A stretch of 19,105 nucleotides of DNA from an uncultured Prevotella sp. (lineage in GTDB: Bacteria > Bacteroidota > Bacteroidia > Bacteroidales > Bacteroidaceae), in the NCBI GenBank assembly GCA_900550635.1, contig URSZ01000040.1, forward strand, positions 1-19,105, given 5' to 3'. A program made the position numbers and the translations under genes. The notes under the pieces were generated by a model, which was given only the letters and a program-made list of their open reading frames with translations, was not told the DNA's origin and made no database searches. Of this stretch, positions 7,515 through 14,747 are shown in pieces (the stretch's first letter is position 1; the number at the start of each line of letters is the position of its first letter).

Positions 7515-8369
7515 ATGAAACTTAAAACATTAATCACCGCCTTGCTGGCATTGTGCCTCATGGCATGCAATGCCTCAGAGCCGCAAAAAACAAAAGCCGA
7601 AAAACAGGGCTGGAAACTTTCCATGCAATCATACACGCTTCACTTGTTCTCCGTAGTCGAATCGCTCGACAAGACACAGTCCCTCGGTCTGCATTATATC
7701 GAAATATACCCGGGACAGAAAATGGGAGAAGGATTCGGCGACGCCGTATTCGGCTACGACCTGACCGAAGAACAACAGAAAAAACTCAAGGAAATAGCCA
7801 AGTCGAAAGGAATAAAAATAGTTTCTTCCGGAGTGTGGACGCCCAAACGCGACGAATGGGAAAAGATATTCGCCTTTGCCAAAAACATGGGCATGGAATA
7901 TGTTAGCGCCGAGCCTGCACGCGAAGACTGGGACGTTGTCGAGAAGTATGCAAAGCAATACAACATCGGGCTTTCAACACATAACCACCCCAATGAAGCC
8001 TCATACTGGAAACCTGAAATACTGCTGTCGTGCATAGGAACACGCAGCGAACTGTTAGGCTCCTGCGCCGACGTCGGACACTTCAAACGCATGAACCTCG
8101 ACGCGATAGAATCGCTCCACAAACTGAAAGGACGAATAAACTCGCTGCATTTCAAAGACATTGCACCCAAAGAGGGGAAAGAAGACCTCGAAGATGTTGT
8201 GTGGGGTACGGGAGTGCTCAATCTGAAAGGCATGTTGCAGGAATTAAAGCAGCAGGACTTCAAAGGATACTTCACCATAGAATATGAAGCAAACTGGGAA
8301 AACAACCTTCCAGAAATAAAGAAATCAATAGAAAACTTCAACCGCGTGGCCGACGAGGTACTGAAATAA
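7515..8369 (+). CDS. Lipoprotein sugar isomerase/epimerase-like TIM barrel (AP endonuclease 2 fold)
   Basis: 284 residues. A type II signal peptide ends in the lipobox LMAC with Cys18, so the protein is probably membrane-anchored on the periplasmic side. The body is a xylose-isomerase-like TIM barrel: YIEIYPG early in the barrel, STHNHPNEASYW in the middle, SCADVGHFKRM, LHFKDI, and YFTIEYEANWENN near the end. These supply the Glu, His, Asp and Glu side chains expected to bind one divalent metal. Related proteins act on keto or aldo sugars as epimerases, isomerases or hydro-lyases. It shares a transcript with the upstream Gfo/Idh gene (76-bp gap with a hairpin, no terminator), which suggests sequential steps on one exported sugar substrate. 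The product could as well be a lyase or dehydratase; sequence alone cannot tell. Confidence 0.87.
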   Translation: MKLKTLITALLALCLMACNASEPQKTKAEKQGWKLSMQSYTLHLFSVVESLDKTQSLGLHYIEIYPGQKMGEGFGDAVFGYDLTEEQQKKLKEIAKSKGIKIVSSGVWTPKRDEWEKIFAFAKNMGMEYVSAEPAREDWDVVEKYAKQYNIGLSTHNHPNEASYWKPEILLSCIGTRSELLGSCADVGHFKRMNLDAIESLHKLKGRINSLHFKDIAPKEGKEDLEDVVWGTGVLNLKGMLQELKQQDFKGYFTIEYEANWENNLPEIKKSIENFNRVADEVLK

Positions 8370-8527
8370 AACTTCCGTTTGTAAGGGCCGCAGCAACAGA
8401 TCTGCCAGGCATAAGCACGCAATTTGACGAAGCCTAAGACCTATTTGGGTTAAAACAAGCGCGGCCTCCTTACTATAGGAAACGGACTGCGGACACCTAC
8501 AACGCACTTAACACAGAAATGGCGGGA
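8363..8527 (-). ncRNA. Candidate structured small RNA in convergent gap
   Basis: On the minus strand CCGTTT (8485-8480), GTAAG (8473-8469) and GGCCGC (8466-8461) pair with one continuous 17-base arm (8391-8375), leaving bulges of six and two bases. Inside, GCCTAAGACCT (plus 8432-8442) pairs with AGATCT-gc-CAGGC (plus 8398-8410). The two non-Watson-Crick positions of this inner stem are G-U on the minus strand but A-C on the plus strand, favouring minus. A -7 box (TAACTTTG, plus 8532-8539) lies upstream, and the 3' arm is followed by AAGTTTTATTT. The predicted RNA is about 165 nt: closing stem, asymmetric internal loop, terminal stem, loosely like 6S RNA. I do not recognise its sequence. It overlaps the end of the isomerase gene by a few bases. 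Confidence 0.4.
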
Positions 8528-8551
8528 TAACCAAAGTTATTCCGCCATTTT
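8518..8551. terminator. Bidirectional intrinsic terminator between convergent genes
   Basis: A 14-bp stem (8518-8531 with 8536-8549, one G-U pair) closes a CAAA loop, with TTTTCGTTTATTT after it on the plus strand. It ends the isomerase transcript and, less clearly since its minus-strand tail is not T-rich, the DUF3298 lipoprotein transcript. Confidence 0.85.
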
Positions 8552-8565
8552 CGTTTATTTGAAAA
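8532..8565 (-). promoter_or_regulatory. Possible promoter for the candidate small RNA
   Basis: Read on the minus strand, TAACTTTG (plus 8532-8539) matches TAnnTTTG, and TTTTC (plus 8561-8565) lies 21 bases upstream in place of TTTG. The box overlaps the loop and arm of the terminator hairpin, so a chance match is quite possible. Confidence 0.3.
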
Positions 8566-8569
8566 CGCT

Positions 8570-9427
8570 TTAATCTTCCTTTTTCTTCAGAAGCTGCTTG
8601 CCCTCGTCGGACAAATACTTGTCGATGTCGTCGAAATCAACAGTAAACGTCGGGATTCCGGCCGCATACGGAGCTATCTCGTAAGCCTGGTATACGAAAG
8701 TAACGCCCTTACGCGTAAAGTAAGGCGGTGTGGAAGGAAGCGGGAAACTGTCCAACTGTTGCACCGTAACGGGCGAGCCGCTTATGTCGAGTAGAAGCAT
8801 TTCGCACAACTCCTCGTCCGTAATCTCGCCCCGCGACTTATCGGTTGAAAAATACTTGCGCGCACCTTTCTTCAGCAGTTTGCGGAAACCGGTTTTTGCC
8901 GTGTCTTTCAACAGCTCCCAGCCATACTGCTTGCCGTCGATTTGTGAGAAAGTCCGGCCCACAACAGTTTTCATGCCATGCGCTCCTCCGGTATATTCAT
9001 AAGTGGAAAGCACATACGACACATAGTTGCGGCGTTTACTCACAAGTTTTGCGGTAGCCATGTAATCCATTTCGTTTACAAAGTCGTCGGCGGTGCTTTC
9101 ATAGTTTTCAAAAATCTGTTTTCCGAGGAAGTCCACCACTTTCTGGCCGTCCATCGTATCGGTCGGGGCGGCATTCTTGCTTATGCTGGTACGTATCCAC
9201 GACGCCACGCTCGCGCTCAAAGGCCCGGTGATTGGCGAGGGGTAATCTGCTTCGATTTCCACCTTAATCAAACGTCCGGCAGTGGAATCGGTCTTGCTGT
9301 ACTTAAACGTATCAACGCAAAGGGTGTCGCTCGAGCTTCCGCTGAACCACAATCTTCCGTGCTTGCAGGCTGAAAATGCTACCAGAACGCAAGAAACTAC
9401 GAGCAGGTTTTTCAATAAACTTTTCAT
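8570..9427 (-). CDS. DUF3298 (RsiV-like) family lipoprotein
   Basis: 285 residues. The signal peptide ends in lipobox FSAC with Cys21, indicating a lipoprotein. The rest matches the DUF4163/DUF3298 architecture found in Bacteroidetes lipoproteins and in the extracytoplasmic part of the anti-sigma factor RsiV: an N-terminal half with a strand-rich region (about 50-145), the characteristic YTGGAHG motif (145-151), and a C-terminal DUF3298 part with FTRKGVTFVYQAYEIAPYAAG (237-257). There is no transmembrane or anti-sigma segment, so it is not an RsiV orthologue; in this setting the function is unknown, possibly binding of lysozyme or a peptidoglycan-like ligand by analogy with RsiV. It starts 34 bp after aroB with no separate promoter evident, so it is probably co-transcribed. 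It ends at the bidirectional terminator. Confidence 0.85.
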   Translation of the reverse strand: MKSLLKNLLVVSCVLVAFSACKHGRLWFSGSSSDTLCVDTFKYSKTDSTAGRLIKVEIEADYPSPITGPLSASVASWIRTSISKNAAPTDTMDGQKVVDFLGKQIFENYESTADDFVNEMDYMATAKLVSKRRNYVSYVLSTYEYTGGAHGMKTVVGRTFSQIDGKQYGWELLKDTAKTGFRKLLKKGARKYFSTDKSRGEITDEELCEMLLLDISGSPVTVQQLDSFPLPSTPPYFTRKGVTFVYQAYEIAPYAAGIPTFTVDFDDIDKYLSDEGKQLLKKKED

Positions 9428-9461
9428 AATACAATATTTATAAACTACATCGTGTCAGCTT

Positions 9462-10520
9462 TCAATTCAATGCTTCGCGAAAAAAGTCGAGCATGGCAAA
9501 AATCTCATCCTTGTCGGCCGTACAGTCAAGCTCTATCCTTCCTATTCCCGACAACAAGGTAAAGTTTATTACACCGCCAACGTTTTTCTTGTCGTGCTGC
9601 ATTAAGGAATAGAGTTTTTCGTATTTGTCGCAGCCAAAGTCGAACGTTCCATAATTCTCCTTTATATACCTTATGGTCTGGTTCATTTCGCCTTGCGGGA
9701 ATCCTTTCTTAACCCTGCTTAAATACAACTCGCACACCATTCCCCAGGCCACCGCGTAGCCATGCAGCACAGGACGATTCTCCATAAGGGCGAGACTTTC
9801 GATGGCATGTCCTGCCGTGTGCCCGACATTCAATGCCTTGCGCAAGCCGTTCTCTTTGGGGTCGTTTGCTACTATCGCGGCCTTTACGTCAATACTGTCG
9901 GCAACCATTTTCTGCAAAGCCCCATAGTCGGCACGGCCCATGTCGAAATTCATTATGTCGGCCCATACGCCGGTGTTGCTTATAAGCCCGTGCTTTATCA
10001 TTTCGGCATAGCCCGAAAGCATGTTTTTTATGTCGAGCGTGCGAAGGAACTGGGTATCTACTATTACTCTTGCAGGCGCGTTGAACACTCCCACCTCGTT
10101 TTTCAGCCCGTTGAAGTTTATGGCAGTCTTGCCGCCTACGGAAGCGTCTACCATGGCCAACAACGTAGTGGGTATATTGATATAGGCTATTCCCCGTTTG
10201 AATGTCGAAGCGGCAAAGCCGCCCAGGTCGGTAACCATTCCGCCGCCCACGTTTATAAGCAGCGAACGGCGCGAAGCTCCGCCGTTGCTCAGTTCCATCC
10301 AAACGGCGGAAAGCGTGTCGAGCGTTTTGTTAACGTCCGTGGCCGGGATTTGTATGGCGGTTGCGTTCTGCAAACCGCGGCAGCCTTCAAGCAGAGGAGA
10401 GCAACATTTGTGCGTTGTGCTGTCGTACAGCACGAACACCTTGTCGGGAGATATGCCGTCTATCACGCGCTCTACCTCGTCACAAATATTTTGGGATATT
10501 ACTACGGTCTTGTCTATCAT
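9462..10520 (-). CDS. aroB: 3-dehydroquinate synthase
   Basis: 352 residues, the usual family length. The enzyme converts DAHP to 3-dehydroquinate, the second step of the shikimate pathway, in the cytoplasm, using NAD and a divalent metal. Visible signatures are the NAD-binding GGGMVTDLGGFAAS (92-105), IPTTLLAMVDASVGGKTAIN (116-135), and the metal ligands Glu173 in GYAEMIKHG, His234 in NVGHTAGHAIE and His253 in LHGYAVAWGM. The N-terminal MIDKTVVIS strand fits the expected start. A TAnnTTTG box ends only about 8 bases before the ATG, so the leader may be only a few bases long. It is followed after 34 bp by the DUF3298 lipoprotein gene. Confidence 0.97.
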   Translation of the reverse strand: MIDKTVVISQNICDEVERVIDGISPDKVFVLYDSTTHKCCSPLLEGCRGLQNATAIQIPATDVNKTLDTLSAVWMELSNGGASRRSLLINVGGGMVTDLGGFAASTFKRGIAYINIPTTLLAMVDASVGGKTAINFNGLKNEVGVFNAPARVIVDTQFLRTLDIKNMLSGYAEMIKHGLISNTGVWADIMNFDMGRADYGALQKMVADSIDVKAAIVANDPKENGLRKALNVGHTAGHAIESLALMENRPVLHGYAVAWGMVCELYLSRVKKGFPQGEMNQTIRYIKENYGTFDFGCDKYEKLYSLMQHDKKNVGGVINFTLLSGIGRIELDCTADKDEIFAMLDFFREALN

Positions 10521-10528
10521 ACGTAATG

Positions 10529-10536
10529 CAAAAATA
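10529..10536 (-). promoter_or_regulatory. -7 promoter box of aroB
   Basis: The minus strand reads TATTTTTG, matching TAnnTTTG. The predicted start (near 10524) is only a few bases from the aroB ATG at 10520-10518, implying a very short leader. No TTTG is visible at -33. Confidence 0.45.
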
Positions 10537-10621
10537 AGTAAATTTATATGAACCGGACGTTTAGAACAAACTTATTTGCCCTCGTCCGGAAAGTTTTCAG
10601 AATTCCCCGGGACGTGAAAAA

Positions 10622-10705
10622 AATTATGTCTGACATATTTCAAAATATGTCTGAGATATTTTAAAATAGGTCTGACATATTTTAAAACAGGTGCCTTGAT
10701 TTTTT
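10622..10705. repeat. 21-bp palindromic repeat array 3 (4 units)
   Basis: The units are 10622-10642, 10643-10663, 10664-10684 and 10685-10705. Unit 1 is a near-perfect palindrome. Unit 2 has GTC on the left arm but GAG on the right, a half-changed intermediate between the GTC/GAC and CTC/GAG forms. Unit 3 begins AAATAGGTC. Unit 4 is degenerate, with the GTGCCTTG core also found in unit 1 of array 1. This is the only four-unit array in the window. Confidence 0.9.
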
Positions 10706-10779
10706 TCGCAGCCCGGAACGGGAGTTTAATTCAATTGCCCGGCGTGCTTATTCATTTTGGTTTCATTCGGGGTTAGTCC

Positions 10780-10825
10780 AAAAAAAATCCGCCCTGAAGC
10801 ATTCTGTATTACCTCAAGGCGGAAT
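10780..10825 (-). terminator. Intrinsic terminator of fumarase
   Basis: On the minus strand ATTCCGCCTTGAGG (10825-10812) pairs with CTTCAGGGCGGAT (10799-10787), with G-U pairs and one bulge, followed by a run of eight T (10787-10780). It lies about 57 bases beyond the fumarase stop codon. Confidence 0.9.
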
Positions 10826-10881
10826 CCGTGTTCATATCATTCCGGGCTAATAGATATTAAACGCCCGTTTTTGAATTAAAG

Positions 10882-12522
10882 TCAGTTCTTGCACTGCCAA
10901 GGCTTTATTTGCTTGAAGAAGTCGTTGCCCTTGTCGTCTACAAGTATGAAAGCAGGGAAGTCCACTACTTCGGCTTTCCATATAGCCTCCATTCCCAATT
11001 CGGGATACTCAATGCACTCTATCGACTTTATATTGTTCTGCGCAAGTATTGCAGCAGGGCCGCCGATAGAGCCGAGATAGAATCCGCCGTGGCGTTTGCA
11101 CGAGTCGGTTACCACCTGGGTACGGTTGCCTTTTGCTATCATTATCATCGAACCTCCGTGCTCCTGGAACAAATCGACGTAAGGATCCATGCGGTTTGCC
11201 GTTGTCGGGCCCATTGAACCGCACGCCATACCGGCAGGTGTCTTGGCCGGGCCGGCATAATATACGGGATGATTCTTTATGTAATCGGGCAAGTCTTCGC
11301 CACGGTCGAGGCGTTCCTTAAGCCGTGCATGAGCTATATCGCGCGCAACAATGATTGTGCCGTTGAGCGAAAGACGTGTTGAAACTGGGTACTTGCTTAA
11401 CTGTTCGCAAATTTCCTTCATCGGGCGGTTGAGGTCAACGCGTACAACGTCGCCCTCGCCTGCCTTGCGGTACTCCTCGGGTATGAGTTCGGCGGGATTG
11501 TCGTCGAGTTTTTCAATCCACACACCATCCTTGTTTATCTTGCATTTAATGTTGCGGTCGGCCGAACATGAAACGCCGAGTCCTACCGGGCACGAAGCGC
11601 CGTGGCGCGGCAAGCGAATTATGCGCACATCGTGTGCAAAATACTTTCCTCCGAACTGTGCCCCGAGGCCTATGCGGTGTGCTTCGGCAAGAATCTGCTT
11701 TTCGAGCTCCACATCGCGGAAAGCGCGGCCTGTTTCATCACCGGTAGTAGGCAGGCTGTCGTAATACTTTGTTGAAGCGAGCTTTACGGTTAACAGGTTT
11801 TTCTCGGCCGACGTACCGCCTATAACGAAAGCTATATGGTAAGGCGGACATGCTGCCGTACCGAGACTTTTCATCTTCTCAATCATGAAAGGAACGAGTG
11901 TGCCGGGATTCAAAAGGGCTTTCGTCTCCTGGTAGAAATACGTCTTGTTTGCCGAGCCGCCGCCTTTTACCACACACAGGAACTTGTACTCCTCACCCTC
12001 GGTTGCTTCGATGTCAATTTGAGCGGGAAGATTGCAACGTGTATTCACTTCCTCGTACATGGAAAGCGGAGCATTCTGGCTATAGCGCAGGTTCTCCTCC
12101 GTGTAGGTTTTGTAAACGCCTTTCGAGAGGGCTTCTTCATCACAGAAGCCAGTCCACACCTGTTGTCCCTTTTCGCCGTGGATTATGGCCGTGCCAGTGT
12201 CCTGACAGAAAGGCAGCTGTCCCTTTGAAGCCACATCGGCATTGCGCAGGAACGTAAGTGCAACATACTTGTCGTTGTCGCTCGCTTCCGGGTCGGAAAG
12301 TATCGCAGCCACTTTCTCGTTGTGTTCGCGGCGCAAAAGGAAATTTACATCCCTGAAAGCCGCATTGGCCATTGCTGTAAGAGCTTCGGGCTCTATCTTC
12401 AGGATTTTGTGCCCTTCAAACTCCGATTCGCTAACATAGTCCTTTGTAAGCAGATAATATTCTGTCGTATCCTTGCCCAACTGGAACATGGGCGCGTATT
12501 TGAACTCAGGTTTTGCAGCCAT
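10882..12522 (-). CDS. fumA: Class I (iron-sulfur) fumarate hydratase
   Basis: 546 residues, close to E. coli FumA and FumB (548). It interconverts fumarate and malate in the cytoplasm with an oxygen-sensitive [4Fe-4S] cluster; in fermenting Bacteroidales it usually serves the reductive branch from oxaloacetate to succinate. The three cluster cysteines expected for the family are present: Cys106 in FCQDTGT, Cys225 in ACPPYH and Cys311 in SCPVG. Other family blocks are GGGSANKTYF (187-196), FVIGGTSAEKNL, and the C-terminal half with PVYYAGPAKTPAG and GSMGPTTANRMDPY. Both the alpha and beta parts are in one chain, unlike two-subunit fumarases. It lies 70 bp after hflX and has its own terminator; no clear promoter appears in the gap, so read-through from hflX is possible. 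Confidence 0.97.
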   Translation of the reverse strand: MAAKPEFKYAPMFQLGKDTTEYYLLTKDYVSESEFEGHKILKIEPEALTAMANAAFRDVNFLLRREHNEKVAAILSDPEASDNDKYVALTFLRNADVASKGQLPFCQDTGTAIIHGEKGQQVWTGFCDEEALSKGVYKTYTEENLRYSQNAPLSMYEEVNTRCNLPAQIDIEATEGEEYKFLCVVKGGGSANKTYFYQETKALLNPGTLVPFMIEKMKSLGTAACPPYHIAFVIGGTSAEKNLLTVKLASTKYYDSLPTTGDETGRAFRDVELEKQILAEAHRIGLGAQFGGKYFAHDVRIIRLPRHGASCPVGLGVSCSADRNIKCKINKDGVWIEKLDDNPAELIPEEYRKAGEGDVVRVDLNRPMKEICEQLSKYPVSTRLSLNGTIIVARDIAHARLKERLDRGEDLPDYIKNHPVYYAGPAKTPAGMACGSMGPTTANRMDPYVDLFQEHGGSMIMIAKGNRTQVVTDSCKRHGGFYLGSIGGPAAILAQNNIKSIECIEYPELGMEAIWKAEVVDFPAFILVDDKGNDFFKQIKPWQCKN

Positions 12523-12592
12523 AATATCAAATGTTTTAATTGTTGTTTATGTTGTTCGTTTAAATGCTATTTCATGACGGCGGGCATAGAGT

Positions 12593-13846
12593 TTACTCGT
12601 CGTAAGTATCGTAAAGGAAATCATTGTATGGATACTTCTGCACATGCAGCTCGCGTACTTTGTTGTAAAGCATTTTTTTCAGTTCGTCGATGTTTGTTTT
12701 TTGACGTGCCGAGATGAAAATGCAGTTTTCCCCGAGCTTAGCCATCCATGTTTTCTGCAACTCGTCGAGCGATATGTTTCTCCTGGTTGACGGCGTAAGG
12801 TCGTCTTCGGCTTTTTCCTCCCAGGTATATGCGTCGGTTTTGTTGAACACGATTATTGCGGGCCGGTCGGCACATCCGAGGTCGCCGAGAGTCTTGTTGA
12901 CCACCTCTATTTGCTCCTCGAAGTCGGGGTGCGAAATGTCCACGACGTGCATGAGCAAGTCGGCCTCGCGCACCTCGTCGAGCGTGCTCTTGAACGAGTC
13001 TACAAGGTCGGTTGGAATTTTGCGTATAAAGCCCACGGTGTCGCTTAAAAGGAACGGAAGGTTTCCGATTATCACCTTGCGCACCGTAGTGTCGAGCGTT
13101 GCAAACAGTTTGTTTTCCGCAAAGACCTCTGTTTTTGCAAGAAGATTGATTAGAGTGCTTTTGCCCACATTGGTATATCCTACAAGAGCCACCCTTATAA
13201 GCCTGCCGCGCCCGCTGCGCTGGGTTGTTTTCTGCCTGTCGATTTCGGCAAGGCGTTTCTTGAGCAACGACATGCGGTTGAGGATTATTCGGCGGTCCAT
13301 CTCGAGCTGGGTTTCTCCCGGCCCGCGAAGCCCTACCGACCCCTTGCCTCCTCCGGAACCCGAGCCGCCGCCCTGGCGTTCGAGGTGCGTCCACATTCTT
13401 TGCAGGCGCGGAAGCATATATTTATATTGTGCAAGCTCCACTTGCGTCTTCGCCGTTGCCGTCTGGGCTCTCATTGCAAAAATGTCGAGAATGAGAGAAG
13501 TGCGGTCGAGAACTTTTATTTTCAGAACCTTTTCTATGTTTCTCAGCTGTTTTGCAGAAAGTTCGTCATCAAATATAGCCATGCCCACCTCGCGGCCTTC
13601 GTCTTCTTCCGTTTCGATATAGGCTCTTATCTCGTCGAGCTTGCCGCGGCCTACATAGGTAACGGCATTCGGCATTACAAGCCTTTGGGTAAAGCGCTGC
13701 ACTGTGTGCGCTCCGGCCGTCTCGGCCAGGAACTCCAGTTCGTCGAGGTACTCCTCGGTTTTACGTTCGCTTTGGCGCTCTGTTACAAGGCCTACAAGAA
13801 TCGCTGTTTCTTCTTTTTTCTCGTTTACTATGGCGAAATCCTTCAT
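12593..13846 (-). CDS. hflX: GTPase HflX
   Basis: 417 residues. HflX is a ribosome-binding GTPase that in studied bacteria splits stalled 70S ribosomes under stress. An N-terminal domain (about 15-130, with YLDELEFLAETAG and NAVTYVGRGKLDEI) is followed by a helical linker whose glycine-rich loop GGGSGSGGGKGS (159-170) precedes the conserved LRGPGETQLE. The G domain has G1 GYTNVGKS (223-230), G2 threonines at 253-254, G3 DTVG (269-272), G4 NKTD (335-338) and G5 SA (379-380). A short C-terminal tail follows. The start at ATG 13846 gives the N-terminus usual in Bacteroidetes. It diverges from the exported-protein gene at 14028, with a -7 box at 13930-13937. Confidence 0.96.
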   Translation of the reverse strand: MKDFAIVNEKKEETAILVGLVTERQSERKTEEYLDELEFLAETAGAHTVQRFTQRLVMPNAVTYVGRGKLDEIRAYIETEEDEGREVGMAIFDDELSAKQLRNIEKVLKIKVLDRTSLILDIFAMRAQTATAKTQVELAQYKYMLPRLQRMWTHLERQGGGSGSGGGKGSVGLRGPGETQLEMDRRIILNRMSLLKKRLAEIDRQKTTQRSGRGRLIRVALVGYTNVGKSTLINLLAKTEVFAENKLFATLDTTVRKVIIGNLPFLLSDTVGFIRKIPTDLVDSFKSTLDEVREADLLMHVVDISHPDFEEQIEVVNKTLGDLGCADRPAIIVFNKTDAYTWEEKAEDDLTPSTRRNISLDELQKTWMAKLGENCIFISARQKTNIDELKKMLYNKVRELHVQKYPYNDFLYDTYDE

Positions 13847-13929
13847 CAGGAAAGTATTTTATTATATGTATGCCCGGGGAATTACGGCATAAGCCGTATG
13901 CTGCGCAGACAATGCCCCCAAGACGTATG

Positions 13930-13937
13930 CAAAATTA
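13930..13937 (-). promoter_or_regulatory. -7 promoter box of hflX
   Basis: The minus strand reads TAATTTTG, an exact TAnnTTTG match 83 bases before the hflX start. No clear TTTG lies at the -33 distance. A leader of about 80 nt would result. Confidence 0.45.
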
Positions 13938-14027
13938 AGAATTTTTCGCAAATTTCCTGTTTACAAGCAACTTAAATATCGGATAAAAATTATTAATATT
14001 GCGTATGTTAACAAGATACAAACCAAA

Positions 14028-14672
14028 ATGAAGAGATTTGTTTTCCTTATTGCAGCCATACTTTATTTTTCAGGCACGGCCGCACAACAGGTGCAGGTCG
14101 AAAGATTCTCAAAAACGCCCTACGTATTCAATGATTTCCGGGACGCTAAAATCAAATTCGCCTTCGGCGGAAAAGGAACGGCCAAAGCAAACATATTCCT
14201 GCGCGATGCCTCACTCATTTTCCTGAAAAACGACAAGAAAATGAAAGCCAACCTGCTGAACGTTATCGAGGTTGCTTTCGGTGATACCGTTTACCGCAAA
14301 GCCGGCGAACAGCTGGGGCGTGTCATTGCAGAAAAGAACGGAAACTACCTTGTAGAGATTACAACCGTAGACATGGAAGCAATGCGCGAAGCCGAACGCA
14401 GGAACGAAAACACCAGTTTCCTCGACCTTCCGGAGTTCAACATTTTCATTGAAACCGACGGCGACTATTACGGAAACACCATTGAACCTAAATTCCCGCT
14501 CAAAGCCGTTTATTACTTTCTCAAAGGCGGAGTGCCGTTCAAGGCCTCGGAAAGCGAATTCAAAAAGCACTTGCGCAAAGAAAAGAAAAAAGAATTCAAA
14601 GAACTTATGAAAGACAGGTACTGGAGTTGGAAAGACGCCGAATCGCTCAAGAGACTTCTCGACTATTTTTAA
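14028..14672 (+). CDS. Exported protein of unknown function
   Basis: 214 residues; I do not recognise the family. A Sec signal peptide covers about residues 1-19 (basic start, hydrophobic core, cleavage likely near TAA-QQ); there is no lipobox Cys. The mature protein looks alpha/beta with no internal repeats, and ends in a strongly charged segment (about 183-205: KKHLRKEKKKEFKELMKDR) and a WSW pair. No catalytic motif stands out. The gene is monocistronic, facing away from hflX; an imperfect -7 box TAATATTG (13994-14001) lies 26 bases before the ATG. It converges with the DUF4834 gene, with repeat array 4 between them. Codon use resembles the neighbours, so it is probably a native Bacteroidales gene. 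Confidence 0.8.
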   Translation: MKRFVFLIAAILYFSGTAAQQVQVERFSKTPYVFNDFRDAKIKFAFGGKGTAKANIFLRDASLIFLKNDKKMKANLLNVIEVAFGDTVYRKAGEQLGRVIAEKNGNYLVEITTVDMEAMREAERRNENTSFLDLPEFNIFIETDGDYYGNTIEPKFPLKAVYYFLKGGVPFKASESEFKKHLRKEKKKEFKELMKDRYWSWKDAESLKRLLDYF

Positions 14673-14747
14673 ACACTTGGAAACCGTAACCTGTCTTTCA
14701 AGAAAACTGCGCGCAAAAACTGAAAAGAGGCATTGGGAGCAAATAAA

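Larger units (their letters stand above)
10521..10881. other. 361-bp intergenic region between fumarase and aroB
   Basis: The region holds the fumarase terminator (10780-10825, minus), array 3 of the 21-bp repeats (10622-10705), and the aroB -7 box (10529-10536). The flank at 10577-10615 (TCCGGAAAGTTTTCAG) reads on the minus strand as CTGAAAACTTTCCGGA, similar to the right flank of arrays 1, 2 and 4, so this array may be inverted relative to them. No gene is seen. Confidence 0.65.

Noticed and set aside
8461..8500. RNase P RNA fragment, suggested by GGAAACGGACTGCGGACACC
   Set aside because: The similarity to the conserved GAGGAAAGUCCGG block is partial, and there is no room for the remaining several hundred bases of RNase P RNA.
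9762..10526. 254-codon plus-strand open frame opposite aroB
   Set aside because: The aroB motifs on the minus strand are unambiguous; this is a shadow frame with no promoter or family features.
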